Positions 41,001 through 50,320 of a stretch of 64,000 bases of DNA are shown piece by piece. Where the stretch lies: the NCBI GenBank assembly GCA_023091665.1, contig JALJCQ010000014.1, positions 1,240,001-1,304,000 of the forward strand, given 5' to 3'. The translations under genes and the position numbers were made by a program. This stretch comes from Pythium myriotylum. Lineage: Eukaryota; Oomycota; Peronosporomycetes; Pythiales; Pythiaceae. The notes beneath the pieces are model-generated. The model was not told the origin of the DNA. It made no database searches and saw only the letters and a program-made list of their open reading frames with translations. How positions within the stretch are numbered: the stretch's first letter is position 1; each line of letters begins with the position of its first letter.

Positions 41001-44000
41001 GTCCCGGCGCCGGCGCCGGCCCCGAAGACGCCTGATAACAAGGATCGCGACAGCAAGACTCCGGACAACAAGGACCGCGACGGCAAGACTCCGGACAACA
41101 AGGACCGCGACGGCAGGGCCCCCGACAACAAGGACCGCGATGGCAAGACCCCCGACAACAAGGATCGCGATGGCAGGGCCCCCGACAACAAGGATCGCGA
41201 CGGCAAGACCCCCGACAACAAGGATCGCGATGGCAAGACCCCCGACAACAAGGACCGTGATGGCAAGGCCCCTGACAACAAGACCCCCGACAACAAGGCT
41301 CCGGACAACAAGGACCGTGATGGCAAGGCTCCACCACCGTACGGCTCCGTGCCAATGCCTCTTCCGATCCCTGGACCAGTCCCGGTTCCGGGCCGTGCGC
41401 CAGCTCCGGTGCCAGCTCCGGCGCCAGCTCCGGCGCCGATGCCGATGCCAGCTCCGGTGCCAGCGCCCGCTCCGGTGCCTGCGCCAGCGCCAGCGCCAGC
41501 GCCCGCTCCAGTGCCAGCCCCGGTCCCGGCGCCGGCGCCGGCCCCGAAGACGCCTGATAACAAGGATCGCGACGGCAAGACTCCGGACAACAAGGACCGC
41601 GACGGCAAGACTCCGGACAACAAGGACCGCGACGGCAAGACCCCCGACAACAAGGATCGCGATGGCAAGACCCCCGACAACAAGGACCGTGATGGCAAGG
41701 CCCCTGACAACAAGACCCCCGACAACAAGGCTCCGGACAACAAGGACCGTGATGGCAAGGCTCCACCACCGTACGGCTCCGTGCCAATGCCTCTTCCGAT
41801 CCCTGGACCAGTCCCGGTTCCGGGCCGTGCGCCAGCTCCGGTGCCAGCTCCGGCGCCAGCTCCGGCGCCGATGCCGATGCCAGCTCCGGTGCCAGCGCCC
41901 GCTCCGGTGCCTGCGCCAGCGCCAGCGCCAGCGCCCGCTCCAGTGCCAGCCCCGGTCCCGGCGCCGGCGCCGGCCCCGAAGACGCCTGATAACAAGGATC
42001 GCGACGGCAAGACTCCGGACAACAAGGACCGCGACGGCAAGACTCCGGACAACAAGGACCGCGACGGCAGGGCCCCCGACAACAAGGACCGCGATGGCAA
42101 GACCCCCGACAACAAGGATCGCGATGGCAGGGCCCCCGACAACAAGGATCGCGACGGCAAGACCCCCGACAACAAGGATCGCGATGGCAAGACCCCCGAC
42201 AACAAGGACCGTGATGGCAAGGCCCCTGACAACAAGACCCCCGACAACAAGGCTCCGGACAACAAGGACCGTGATGGCAAGGCTCCACCACCGTACGGCT
42301 CCGTGCCAATGCCTCTTCCGATCCCTGGACCAGTCCCGGTTCCGGGCCGTGCGCCAGCTCCGGTGCCAGCTCCGGCGCCAGCTCCGGCGCCGATGCCGAT
42401 GCCAGCTCCGGTGCCAGCGCCCGCTCCGGTGCCTGCGCCAGCGCCAGCGCCAGCGCCCGCTCCAGTGCCAGCCCCGGTCCCGGCGCCGGCGCCGGCCCCG
42501 AAGACGCCTGATAACAAGGATCGCGATGGCAGGGCCCCCGACAACAAGGATCGCGACGGCAAGACCCCCGACAACAAGGACCGCGACGGCAGGGCCCCCG
42601 ACAACAAGGACCGCGATGGCAAGACCCCCGACAACAAGGATCGCGATGGCAGGGCCCCCGACAACAAGGACCGCGACGGCAAGACCCCCGACAACAAGGA
42701 TCGCGATGGCAAGACCCCCGACAACAAGGACCGTGATGGCAAGGCCCCTGACAACAAGACCCCCGACAACAAGGCTCCGGACAACAAGGACCGTGATGGC
42801 AAGGCTCCACCACCGTACGGCTCCGTGCCAATGCCTCTTCCGATCCCTGGACCAGTCCCGGTTCCGGGCCGTGCGCCAGCTCCGGTGCCAGCTCCGGCGC
42901 CAGCTCCGGCGCCGATGCCGATGCCAGCTCCGGTGCCAGCGCCCGCTCCGGTGCCTGCGCCAGCGCCAGCGCCAGCGCCCGCTCCAGTGCCAGCCCCGGT
43001 CCCGGCGCCGGCGCCGGCCCCGAAGACGCCTGATAACAAGGATCGCGACGGCAAGACTCCGGACAACAAGGACCGCGACGGCAAGACTCCGGACAACAAG
43101 GACCGCGACGGCAGGGCCCCCGACAACAAGGACCGTGATGGCAAGGCCCCTGACAACAAGACCCCCGACAACAAGGCTCCGGACAACAAGGACCGTGATG
43201 GCAAGGCTCCACCACCGTACGGCTCCGTGCCAATGCCTCTTCCGATCCCTGGACCAGTCCCGGTTCCGGGCCGTGCGCCAGCTCCGGTGCCAGCTCCGGC
43301 GCCAGCTCCGGCGCCGATGCCGATGCCAGCTCCGGTGCCAGCGCCCGCTCCGGTGCCTGCGCCAGCGCCAGCGCCAGCGCCCGCTCCAGTGCCAGCCCCG
43401 GTCCCGGCGCCGGCGCCGGCCCCGAAGACGCCTGATAACAAGGATCGCGACGGCAAGACTCCGGACAACAAGGACCGCGACGGCAAGACTCCGGACAACA
43501 AGGACCGCGACGGCAGGGCCCCCGACAACAAGGACCGTGATGGCAAGGCCCCTGACAACAAGACCCCCGACAACAAGGCTCCGGACAACAAGGACCGTGA
43601 TGGCAAGGCTCCACCACCGTACGGCTCCGTGCCAATGCCTCTTCCGATCCCTGGACCAGTCCCGGTTCCGGGCCGTGCGCCAGCTCCGGTGCCAGCTCCG
43701 GCGCCAGCTCCGGCGCCGATGCCGATGCCAGCTCCGGTGCCAGCGCCCGCTCCGGTGCCTGCGCCAGCGCCAGCGCCAGCGCCCGCTCCAGTGCCAGCCC
43801 CGGTCCCGGCGCCGGCGCCGGCCCCGAAGACGCCTGATAACAAGGATCGCGACGGCAAGACTCCGGACAACAAGGACCGCGACGGCAAGACTCCGGACAA
43901 CAAGGACCGCGATGGCAAGGCCCCCGACAACAAGGATCGCGATGGCAAGGCCCCTGACAACAAGACCCCCGACAACAAGGCTCCGGACAACAAGGACCGT

Positions 44001-44396
44001 GATGGCAAGGCTCCACCACCGTACGGCTCCGTGCCAATGCCTCTTCCGATCCCTGGACCAGTCCCGGTTCCGGGCCGTGCGCCAGCTCCGGTGCCAGCTC
44101 CGGCGCCAGCTCCGGCGCCGATTCCGAGGGTGTCGGATAAGAAGGATGGCGACAAGAAGGCTCCTTGTATGACGTTTCCTGTCGGTGGGGACCATCGAGA
44201 TGTCGGTAAAGTGGGTGCTTACGGTGGCAACTCCCCCGTGATGTCTCCTGTGTCGCCTCGTCAGCGCTCGGACCGCGACCACAATGAGGACCAGTACACG
44301 GAGAAACACACCAAGGATCACCACAAGATCCACTCGCCGACACCGACGCCATGTCCGGAGGAGGCCCACGAGCATCTCCACGAGCTTGGGTTTTAA
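38031..44396 (+). CDS. Giant secreted protein with alternating Pro/Ala and DNKDRDGK repeats
   Basis: Intron-free gene of 2,121 residues. A signal peptide (MRLPKKLIPVALAVTASLNQ) leads to a 110-residue Tyr/Pro/Ala region, then 14 copies of a two-part unit. Part one is a hydrophobic Pro-rich block (PPPYGSVPMPLPIPGPVPVP, then Pro/Ala/Met/Val) of about 70 residues. Part two is a highly charged run of a ten-residue motif P-D-N-K-D-R-D-G-K-T, two to eight copies per unit. The last copy changes into a His-rich, charged C-terminus (KHTKDHHKIH ... HEHLHELGF). The protein alternates stiff polyproline-like rods with zwitterionic linkers, suggesting an extracellular or wall structural protein. It matches no enzyme family. 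Repeats are nearly identical in DNA, so copy number probably varies and assembly here may be collapsed or misordered. Confidence 0.85.
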   Translation: MRLPKKLIPVALAVTASLNQLEVKGEYASPYGSVKAYGTPIQTTPTVVPSAYGAVPAVATTAPRGKSPSPYTATAAPVKAPAPPPVPAPLPLPKPAPVPAPAPPPAPVPANTQKTPDNKAPDNKDRDGKAPPPYGSVPMPLPIPGPVPVPGRAPAPVPAPAPAPAPMPMPAPVPAPAPVPAPAPAPAPVPAPVPAPAPAPKTPDNKDRDGKTPDNKDRDGKAPDNKTPDNKAPDNKDRDGKAPPPYGSVPMPLPIPGPVPVPGRAPAPVPAPAPAPAPMPMPAPVPAPAPVPAPAPAPAPVPAPVPAPAPAPKTPDNKDRDGKTPDNKDRDGKAPDNKTPDNKAPDNKDRDGKAPPPYGSVPMPLPIPGPVPVPGRAPAPVPAPAPAPAPMPMPAPVPAPAPVPAPAPAPAPVPAPVPAPAPAPKTPDNKDRDGKTPDNKDRDGKTPDNKDRDGKTPDNKDRDGKTPDNKDRDGKAPDNKTPDNKAPDNKDRDGKAPPPYGSVPMPLPIPGPVPVPGRAPAPVPAPAPAPAPMPMPAPVPAPAPVPAPAPAPAPVPAPVPAPAPAPKTPDNKDRDGKTPDNKDRDGKTPDNKDRDGKTPDNKDRDGKTPDNKDRDGKAPDNKTPDNKAPDNKDRDGKAPPPYGSVPMPLPIPGPVPVPGRAPAPVPAPAPAPAPMPMPAPVPAPAPVPAPAPAPAPAPVPAPVPAPAPAPKTPDNKDRDGKTPDNKDRDGKTPDNKDRDGKTPDNKDRDGKTPDNKDRDGKAPDNKTPDNKAPDNKDRDGKAPPPYGSVPMPLPIPGPVPVPGRAPAPVPAPAPAPAPMPMPAPVPAPAPVPAPAPAPAPAPVPAPVPAPAPAPKTPDNKDRDGKTPDNKDRDGKTPDNKDRDGKTPDNKDRDGKTPDNKDRDGKAPDNKTPDNKAPDNKDRDGKAPPPYGSVPMPLPIPGPVPVPGRAPAPVPAPAPAPAPMPMPAPVPAPAPVPAPAPAPAPAPVPAPVPAPAPAPKTPDNKDRDSKTPDNKDRDGKTPDNKDRDGRAPDNKDRDGKTPDNKDRDGRAPDNKDRDGKTPDNKDRDGKTPDNKDRDGKAPDNKTPDNKAPDNKDRDGKAPPPYGSVPMPLPIPGPVPVPGRAPAPVPAPAPAPAPMPMPAPVPAPAPVPAPAPAPAPAPVPAPVPAPAPAPKTPDNKDRDGKTPDNKDRDGKTPDNKDRDGKTPDNKDRDGKTPDNKDRDGKAPDNKTPDNKAPDNKDRDGKAPPPYGSVPMPLPIPGPVPVPGRAPAPVPAPAPAPAPMPMPAPVPAPAPVPAPAPAPAPAPVPAPVPAPAPAPKTPDNKDRDGKTPDNKDRDGKTPDNKDRDGRAPDNKDRDGKTPDNKDRDGRAPDNKDRDGKTPDNKDRDGKTPDNKDRDGKAPDNKTPDNKAPDNKDRDGKAPPPYGSVPMPLPIPGPVPVPGRAPAPVPAPAPAPAPMPMPAPVPAPAPVPAPAPAPAPAPVPAPVPAPAPAPKTPDNKDRDGRAPDNKDRDGKTPDNKDRDGRAPDNKDRDGKTPDNKDRDGRAPDNKDRDGKTPDNKDRDGKTPDNKDRDGKAPDNKTPDNKAPDNKDRDGKAPPPYGSVPMPLPIPGPVPVPGRAPAPVPAPAPAPAPMPMPAPVPAPAPVPAPAPAPAPAPVPAPVPAPAPAPKTPDNKDRDGKTPDNKDRDGKTPDNKDRDGRAPDNKDRDGKAPDNKTPDNKAPDNKDRDGKAPPPYGSVPMPLPIPGPVPVPGRAPAPVPAPAPAPAPMPMPAPVPAPAPVPAPAPAPAPAPVPAPVPAPAPAPKTPDNKDRDGKTPDNKDRDGKTPDNKDRDGRAPDNKDRDGKAPDNKTPDNKAPDNKDRDGKAPPPYGSVPMPLPIPGPVPVPGRAPAPVPAPAPAPAPMPMPAPVPAPAPVPAPAPAPAPAPVPAPVPAPAPAPKTPDNKDRDGKTPDNKDRDGKTPDNKDRDGKAPDNKDRDGKAPDNKTPDNKAPDNKDRDGKAPPPYGSVPMPLPIPGPVPVPGRAPAPVPAPAPAPAPIPRVSDKKDGDKKAPCMTFPVGGDHRDVGKVGAYGGNSPVMSPVSPRQRSDRDHNEDQYTEKHTKDHHKIHSPTPTPCPEEAHEHLHELGF
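38421..44120 (+). repeat. 14-copy tandem array of 336-522-base units
   Basis: The marker CCACCACCGTACGGCTCC occurs 14 times, at about 38421, 38757, 39093, 39519, 39945, 40377, 40809, 41331, 41763, 42285, 42807, 43209, 43611 and 44013. Spacings are 336, 336, 426, 426, 432, 432, 522, 432, 522, 522, 402, 402 and 402. The spacing changes come almost wholly from whole 30-base motifs and 6-base Pro-Ala steps. Equal spacings cluster side by side. Confidence 0.9.
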
Positions 44397-44963
44397 GCAC
44401 AAACTGCATCATTTCGTAATAAGAGTGTCATTATACATGTAATTTTGCAATAGGATCCCCTTTGGTCTGACTCGACTCTTGTGCACCCACTGAGTTCCCC
44501 TTTGTCTTCTTCCTCTCATCGGACTCGTTGTAATTGGATGCTTCGGCTACTCAAGTGACCGGAGTTGAACTGACGAGGTCTCACGTCAAGTCGGACGTCG
44601 CCTCGCCTCTACATGAGATCTCGGGTAGAGTCACTGCCGATCCTTCTTCCTTATGATATCCACCCCAGCTGGTTTCGCGCCGTCAGTCGGCGTGGTTCGT
44701 CAGTTGCGCACCTCCTTTCGGCTCTTGTGCGACGGAAAAGGCCCGCTCTCTACCACGGAAGCGCACCGCCAAGCGCTTGATGGCATGTGGCCGCCGGGCC
44801 TTTGCCGCTCGGGAATGCGGTCCTGCATTGGTCACCAGTCTCTGACTTCCGTCGACGTCTGCGGGCGAGCGGCCTGATCTGCAGCCGTCCCCTGCAGCCC
44901 CACCTCCTTCGCCGGAGTGTACTACCCCGACCCAACGTCAGCCTCTTCTCGCCACCGCACCCC
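44397..44963. other. Intergenic region
   Basis: No gene was recognised. The last 170 bases are open in frame with the next coding sequence but lack a leader-like composition, so they are taken as upstream untranslated DNA. Confidence 0.4.
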
Positions 44964-46835
44964 ATGGGTTCTGCGCGCGCATCTCTTCGTATCGTGCTCG
45001 TATGGGCCGTGCTCGTTGCGCTCTCAACGAGCGGCGCGGCTCGAGCACAAACGGTTCCCGAGGAAGAGCTCTCCGAGCCCAGCGACGACAGCGGCAACGG
45101 CGGCGTTCACCCTTTTGAGCTGCGCGCTGATGAGGCCCGTCCGTCTCCGACACCACAGTACTCATTTGCTCGCGTCACACCGACCTTGCCTCAATCAAAC
45201 AGCAACAATAAGGTGCCAGAGCGAGTGACACCCGTGATCAAAGGCGACCCACAGACGCTGAAACCAGCTTCTAATGACAAGAAAGAGGAGGCGACACCGA
45301 AACCCACTGCCACAGCTTCGACACGTAAGCCGACAGCCACAGGACCCGAGAAAACTGACGACTACGGTTTTACCCCGTCGAGCGGTGCGAGTAAGTCCCC
45401 GCCGCCGGAGACAAAACCTCCAGCGCCTACCACTCAGAAGCCGACAACAACACCCCCTCGGCCTACAACGGTGGAGCCTCGTCCGACGCAGCGGCCCTCG
45501 CCACCTCCAACACCGCAACCTGCGGAGGTGCCAAAACCGACGCAGACCCCGAAGCCAGTTTTCCCGGTTGAGCCAATGCAAGTGCCAACGACAGAGGCGC
45601 TGAAAACACATCCACCAACTCCTGCGCCGACTCCTGCGCCGACTCCCGCGCCGACTCCCACTCCTACTCCCACACCTACACCTGCACCAACCCTCGCTCC
45701 TACTCCTGCACCAACCCCAGCTCCTTCCCCCACTCGTGCGCGTACTCCTGCTCCCACTCCTTCACCAACTCCAACTCCTACTCCGGCGCCAACGCCTGCT
45801 CCAACACCAAAACCAACACCTGAACCAACGCCAAAACCGAGTCCGACACGTAAAGCAGAGACCGAGACTCCACGAACGCGCGCACCAGGGCCTTCGTCAT
45901 CACCTCCTGGTTACGACGAAAAACCTGTCGAGAGCAAATCACCATCACCTCCACCACGTCCGACAGCTTCGCCGACGCCAACAACTAAGGAACCGTCAAC
46001 GACGACAAGACAGCCGGCGCCGACAAAGGACGTCGAGATCCCGACGCCGGGTACCGTGCGCCCTTCAAAAGAAACTGAGGCACCGTCGGCAGTGCCAGCG
46101 CCATCTCCGCCATCTAGAGGAGACGGACAGTCGAGCAACCGAGCTCCAACAACACCGTCTGTGACCGCAGACACTTGGGACGGCCCTGGAAGAGTAAATC
46201 CGCCACCTTCGCTGACTCCATCGCAAAATCCTCCGACCCACCGTCCCCAATCAACGACGGTGACACCATCGAGAATAGTCGAGTCCGTTCGGCCACCGTC
46301 AACTCCGCCGACTATAGAGCAACCCAGACCGCAGTCCAACAACGCCAACACCATCGCTCCTCCCACCCCAACGATGGCTCCATCGCCAGTGGTTAGTCCC
46401 GCCACCGTGCCACCAGTCCCTCGGGTCTCACCGCAGCCTCAGCCGCAGCCACAATCACAACCACAGTCGCAGCCGCAGTCGCAACCACAGTCGCAACCAC
46501 AGCCACAACCACAGTCACAGCCGGCACAGCCGCAGTCACAGCCGCAGTCACAACCCCAGGGACAACCGCAAATCACCATCAACTCTTCGCCGGGGACCTC
46601 GACTTCCGTGACAATCAACTCGACCCCCGTGACCCAGCGTCCAGTCGCAGCGGAAGCGGGATCTGTTCAAGTCAACACCAACACCAACACGAACACCAAC
46701 GCCAACATCAACACCAATACCATTACGAACGGCAACTACAACAACTACGCGCCAGCTCCTGCTCCTACTCCACGTCGCGGTGGCCTCGTGAGTGGGCTGC
46801 TTGGTCAGCTCGGCATCAACCTCTTTGGCAACTAA
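44964..46835 (+). CDS. Secreted Pro/Thr-rich protein with PQSQ and Asn-Thr repeats
   Basis: Intron-free gene of 623 residues. The signal peptide starts at [20 protein letters not shown] and ends near AARAQ. An acidic linker follows, then Pro/Thr-rich low-complexity sequence with T-P-A-P and T-P-T-P runs near residues 215-295. Then come a Pro/Ser/Thr region, a run of P-Q-S-Q units near residues 490-535, a beta-prone stretch ([20 protein letters not shown]), an Asn-Thr run (NTNTNTNTNAN), and a hydrophobic end ([18 protein letters not shown]). The final hydrophobic stretch could be a weak membrane or assembly segment, but no clear GPI signal was seen. It closes the secreted island. Its repeats are short and degenerate, unlike the near-identical arrays upstream. 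The function is unknown; a surface role is inferred from composition and leader. Confidence 0.8.
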   Translation: MGSARASLRIVLVWAVLVALSTSGAARAQTVPEEELSEPSDDSGNGGVHPFELRADEARPSPTPQYSFARVTPTLPQSNSNNKVPERVTPVIKGDPQTLKPASNDKKEEATPKPTATASTRKPTATGPEKTDDYGFTPSSGASKSPPPETKPPAPTTQKPTTTPPRPTTVEPRPTQRPSPPPTPQPAEVPKPTQTPKPVFPVEPMQVPTTEALKTHPPTPAPTPAPTPAPTPTPTPTPTPAPTLAPTPAPTPAPSPTRARTPAPTPSPTPTPTPAPTPAPTPKPTPEPTPKPSPTRKAETETPRTRAPGPSSSPPGYDEKPVESKSPSPPPRPTASPTPTTKEPSTTTRQPAPTKDVEIPTPGTVRPSKETEAPSAVPAPSPPSRGDGQSSNRAPTTPSVTADTWDGPGRVNPPPSLTPSQNPPTHRPQSTTVTPSRIVESVRPPSTPPTIEQPRPQSNNANTIAPPTPTMAPSPVVSPATVPPVPRVSPQPQPQPQSQPQSQPQSQPQSQPQPQPQSQPAQPQSQPQSQPQGQPQITINSSPGTSTSVTINSTPVTQRPVAAEAGSVQVNTNTNTNTNANINTNTITNGNYNNYAPAPAPTPRRGGLVSGLLGQLGINLFGN

Positions 46836-47100
46836 ATGTGATGACATCCTCAGTGTCGTGAGTGGACCATTCTGTCTACCGAACTAATATAAGACAGTTT
46901 CCCATGACTTCATGGATCTCCAAAAGGTCGCCGAGAGAACGCTGCTCAGAGCGAGAGGTTGTGGGCATGTCCAACACTATGAGTGATCCTCATGGAAGCA
47001 CTTCGGCGATTGGCGCGGAGCTGAGCGTGCGGTGCTGTACAAAATGGCGGATTGAGCTTCTTCGTCTGCGGGTACCAACCATTGGTGGTTTAGGATCGTG

Positions 47101-49044
47101 ATGCCCAACGACACTGTCTTGCGCGTGAGCCTGACACCAAAGATGAAGGCAAGCGACCTTAGTGACCACCTCACACGCCACTGGTGTCGGAACGTCACGT
47201 CGTCGCGCGGAAAAGAAGGTAACCAGCCTAAAGAATTGACCCTTGTCCGTCGCCAAGAGGGTGAGTGTGTCTATGAAAGTCTGAAGCTGGTTCGAATGGA
47301 TGGATGACAAAAATGTAAGGTAGTCCTTTCCGACGAACAAGTGCTATCCTATGTCGTTGCCCACAACGATATTCTAGAGTGGAGAAATGGAGTGAACGAT
47401 GGGGCAGAAAAGAATTCTCATCAAGAAGGCAAAGTACCTGAAAACACAAGCGCGCCTTGTGATTTTGACGAATACCGTGAGCCGAGCGTGGTGGAGAAAA
47501 TCTCATCTCCTGCTATAATGAAGCGAAATAAGAATCTAGCTAAAGGGCTGAATTTCTTCCATATCGGCGAACGATGTCGGAAGCTTAAGTATGCGCGACG
47601 CAGTTGGGCAGTCTCGAATCGAGAGTCTCGACTCTCGATGATCCGGCGAATTGGAAGGAGCACACAAGCGAGCCAATCTGAGATTTTCCTTGATATCGGG
47701 TTTGAATGCATTGAAAAATTGTTGTCACTCCAGAATATCAGCCGCCAGTTAGTTCTACTACTTCGAGATATGAATGCACACATCGAAGCTCATCTTCAAG
47801 ATGGACTTCTTCCCATCGTCCACGATCTCGTTGACAAAACGACCGAATTTTCTCGTCTAAAACACGGGAGAACTGCAGATGCGAAAACAAGGTCATTTCG
47901 TTGGCTTTACCCTCTTATCACTCGTTCGTTTCGAGGCACGGAAATGCCGATTTTAATGCAGGGGTATGTAGACGTAGCCGAATGGTTCGCGCTTTGGCGC
48001 AACCAAAGGAGGGCATATGCGTGCTTGTGTGATGGAGCAAAGTTGTTTTTCTTCAATTCCAAGGAGGCATGCGAGGAGTATATCTTCGAGCAAACGTTAC
48101 GACCGAGAATCGGGAACTTCGATAACTCCGCCGGACTTGCCCACCGACGGTGTCTCAAGGACAACGCTCCACAGTCGATGATTGATCTTGTGCACAACCA
48201 ATGGAAGGTCCGAAAGGGTGAGGTTCAGAGCAATGCCAATTTTCCGAGACGCTTTGCCTTCGCTCTGTTTGATCCTCACGGGAAAATGAAGCTAATCATG
48301 GATGTCAAGACTCAACACGACGCTGACCAATGGATAAATGCAATCAAGCGCGCGGTATGTGAGGCAGAGATGCTACACTGGACATCTCCCATTTTGCAGA
48401 CACTGCCCCAACCAACAAACGATATTCGTACTCGATTTCGTGAGAGTGGCCGAGTGCAAATACCGCTTCGGTGGGTGCATTGGCGTGTCAACTCCATCAG
48501 CGGGCATGAACAAGCGAATACAGCGACGCTAAGGCAGGCGCTTAAAGATGTTCAACGCGACCGCGTGAAAATCAATGGAGTAGCGTATGCTGGTGCGTGT
48601 GGGGTTGAAATAGTCCGTGCCATCTTCCGTGAAATCTTTCGGCATAGTTCTGACGTAAATCCACTGGAAGCTCTGCAATTCGCAAGGCTAGTCCTACTGT
48701 CGAGCTCTCGAACGCAAGGAGGAGGGGACATCTTGGATACAACTCGCCTGTTGTTCCCAGCTGCTAATGACGCGGAGGAGTATTTCTTTTGCCCCATTGA
48801 GACGAATCCGATCGATATCCGTCTATCGCAAACGGTGGGAAAGAACTTGGTGGTCGGCATTCGAATGGAGATGGTGTATCGTGTTGTAGGAAGGGTCAAT
48901 ACGAGAACTGAGGAATTTTCGGAGGACCACGAGTTTTTCAACCAGCGTGGAATCACAGTACGAGGGGTATACGGGCGAAAGCTTGAATGCTCACTGCAAA
49001 ACTGGAATCAACTGGAAGGGACTGTAACAATTACGAGAGAATAG
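47101..49044 (+). CDS. PH-domain protein, 5' end uncertain
   Basis: Two exons fit, 47101-47260 and 47324-49044, giving 626 residues. The intron has a clean GTGAGT donor, and the exons join in phase only with the AG at 47323. The first exon looks like a small beta-rich, ubiquitin-like or RA-type module (DTVLRVSLTPKMKASDLSDH). A helical region follows (residues 150-270). The PH domain lies near residues 285-415: GYVDVAEWFALWRNQRRAYA opens it and KTQHDADQWINAIKRAV is the closing helix with its Trp. The last 150 residues form a beta-rich domain I do not recognise. Sequence just upstream of 47101 (WWFRIV in the same frame) also looks coding, so one or more 5' exons between about 46.9 and 47.1 kb may be missing. 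Likely a phosphoinositide-binding adaptor. Confidence 0.65.
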
Positions 49045-49111
49045 CAGGCATATTCTAATTACTCCAAGAAACTCAACAGTTCATGATCCCAGTACGATGG
49101 TATACGAGTGA

Positions 49112-50037
49112 TCACTTTCGTGGAGGGATTGCTCGAATTCGGCGACTGGAAGTTCGGTGAAGGAGCATCCACAGAGGCTTGATGTCGGAATTTCCTGTCT
49201 TGGTGGTGTCGATCTGTTTCTTGTTTGACAGTTGATGCGATACCTGCAAGTTCTGGAGGAGTGGAGGAGGTGTACTGGTCGATGTCAGGTCACTCACGAA
49301 AGGCGCTGATTCACCGGGTGGCAGCAGGGTGCAATCTTTCAGTTCGCACAGGATCGAAAACATCCCATGATTGTTCTTGTCATGGAATGCTCTAATCAGA
49401 TCAGTTTTGGCTTTGATCGGATCACTGTTCTCGACGCTAGATGGCGGCCCTGAGAACACGTACCGCTTCCAGTTCAAGATCTTGCCGCTCCATAAGTCAA
49501 CTTGACTCTTGTCACCAGCAAAGAATAGAATTGTTGTTCCCATTGATGCCGTTTTACATCGCTCCATGTCGTTGTCCTCTTCATCGCTGCTGTTCCCAGT
49601 TTCGTCGGTTTGAAGCACAGCAGGTGCAGCCAAACCTGCAGGTTTCTTCTCACGGGTTGTCACTTTGAACATTAACATCGAGAAAATCGGATCGACATTG
49701 ACTTCAAAAGATGTTAGCTGGAAGGATTCGATAGGGTCTCCACTGTCAGGTGAGGCGTAACCCTCGATGAATCCCTCCCCAAGAACGTAGTAGAGAAGTC
49801 GAGCTTGTGGCTTGCAAGTTCGTCGTCCTCGCCTCTTCACAGCATTTCCCTCGCCCTCATTATCCCATGCACACGCAGGCAGCCGAATTAGATAGCCTTC
49901 CATCTCGGTCTGCTTGTTCTGGCTGGACACTGCGGTGACTTGAAGAGAAGACGAAGGTGCTTGACGAGATTTGGCCGGACTGGCAATGGGATAAACTCTT
50001 CTTCGCTCAGAGCAAGAGATAGATCTAGATGGGACAT
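49112..50037 (-). CDS. PH-domain protein
   Basis: Two exons on the minus strand, 50037-49981 and 49909-49112, give 284 residues. The first exon encodes MSHLDLSLALSEEEFIPLP; the second opens with the PH-type strand MEGYLIRLPACAW. The domain contains basic loops (KRRGRRTCKPQARLLYYVLG) and a long acidic insert (NSSDEEDNDME). It closes with the helix DKSQVDLWSGKILNWKRYVF. Upstream of 49909 the second exon's own frame hits a stop at once, which supports the intron. An ATG at 50091 would add 18 residues. The function is unknown beyond probable phosphoinositide or protein binding. It converges with the PH-domain gene at 47101-49044, with only 67 bases between their stop codons. Confidence 0.65.
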
Positions 50038-50320
50038 CGTTCGTCGCGTCTTCGCGAGGCAACGGTCACCCATGTGCCGTCGCAGCTGCATCCCATGACC
50101 AGCAGATACATCAGTGGCGAGTTCACCAAAGATAAGACTCCGAGGTAACCATGCTGGCTGTTGTTCAAAAGGTGTGGGATGATGCGCTCACCTATTTTCG
50201 ACTGCACTCGTCCATTCACTCCCTATTCACCGAACACACTGGATGCCACATGATTCGGGTTCAACGCGATCGTTCTTGAGAATACGCTACGTTCTCACTT
50301 TCTTCGCTTGAAGTGGCATA

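Noticed and set aside
24830..44120. Repeat arrays as possible CRISPR or satellite DNA
   Set aside because: Units are in-frame multiples of three inside coding sequences with signal peptides; there are no unique spacers or cas genes, and the organism is eukaryotic.
38153..44412. Three very long minus-strand frames and a second plus-strand frame across the giant repeat
   Set aside because: They are produced by the stop-free repeat composition, have no leader or natural N-terminus, and mirror the plus-strand unit structure exactly. The plus-strand gene with a signal peptide explains the region.
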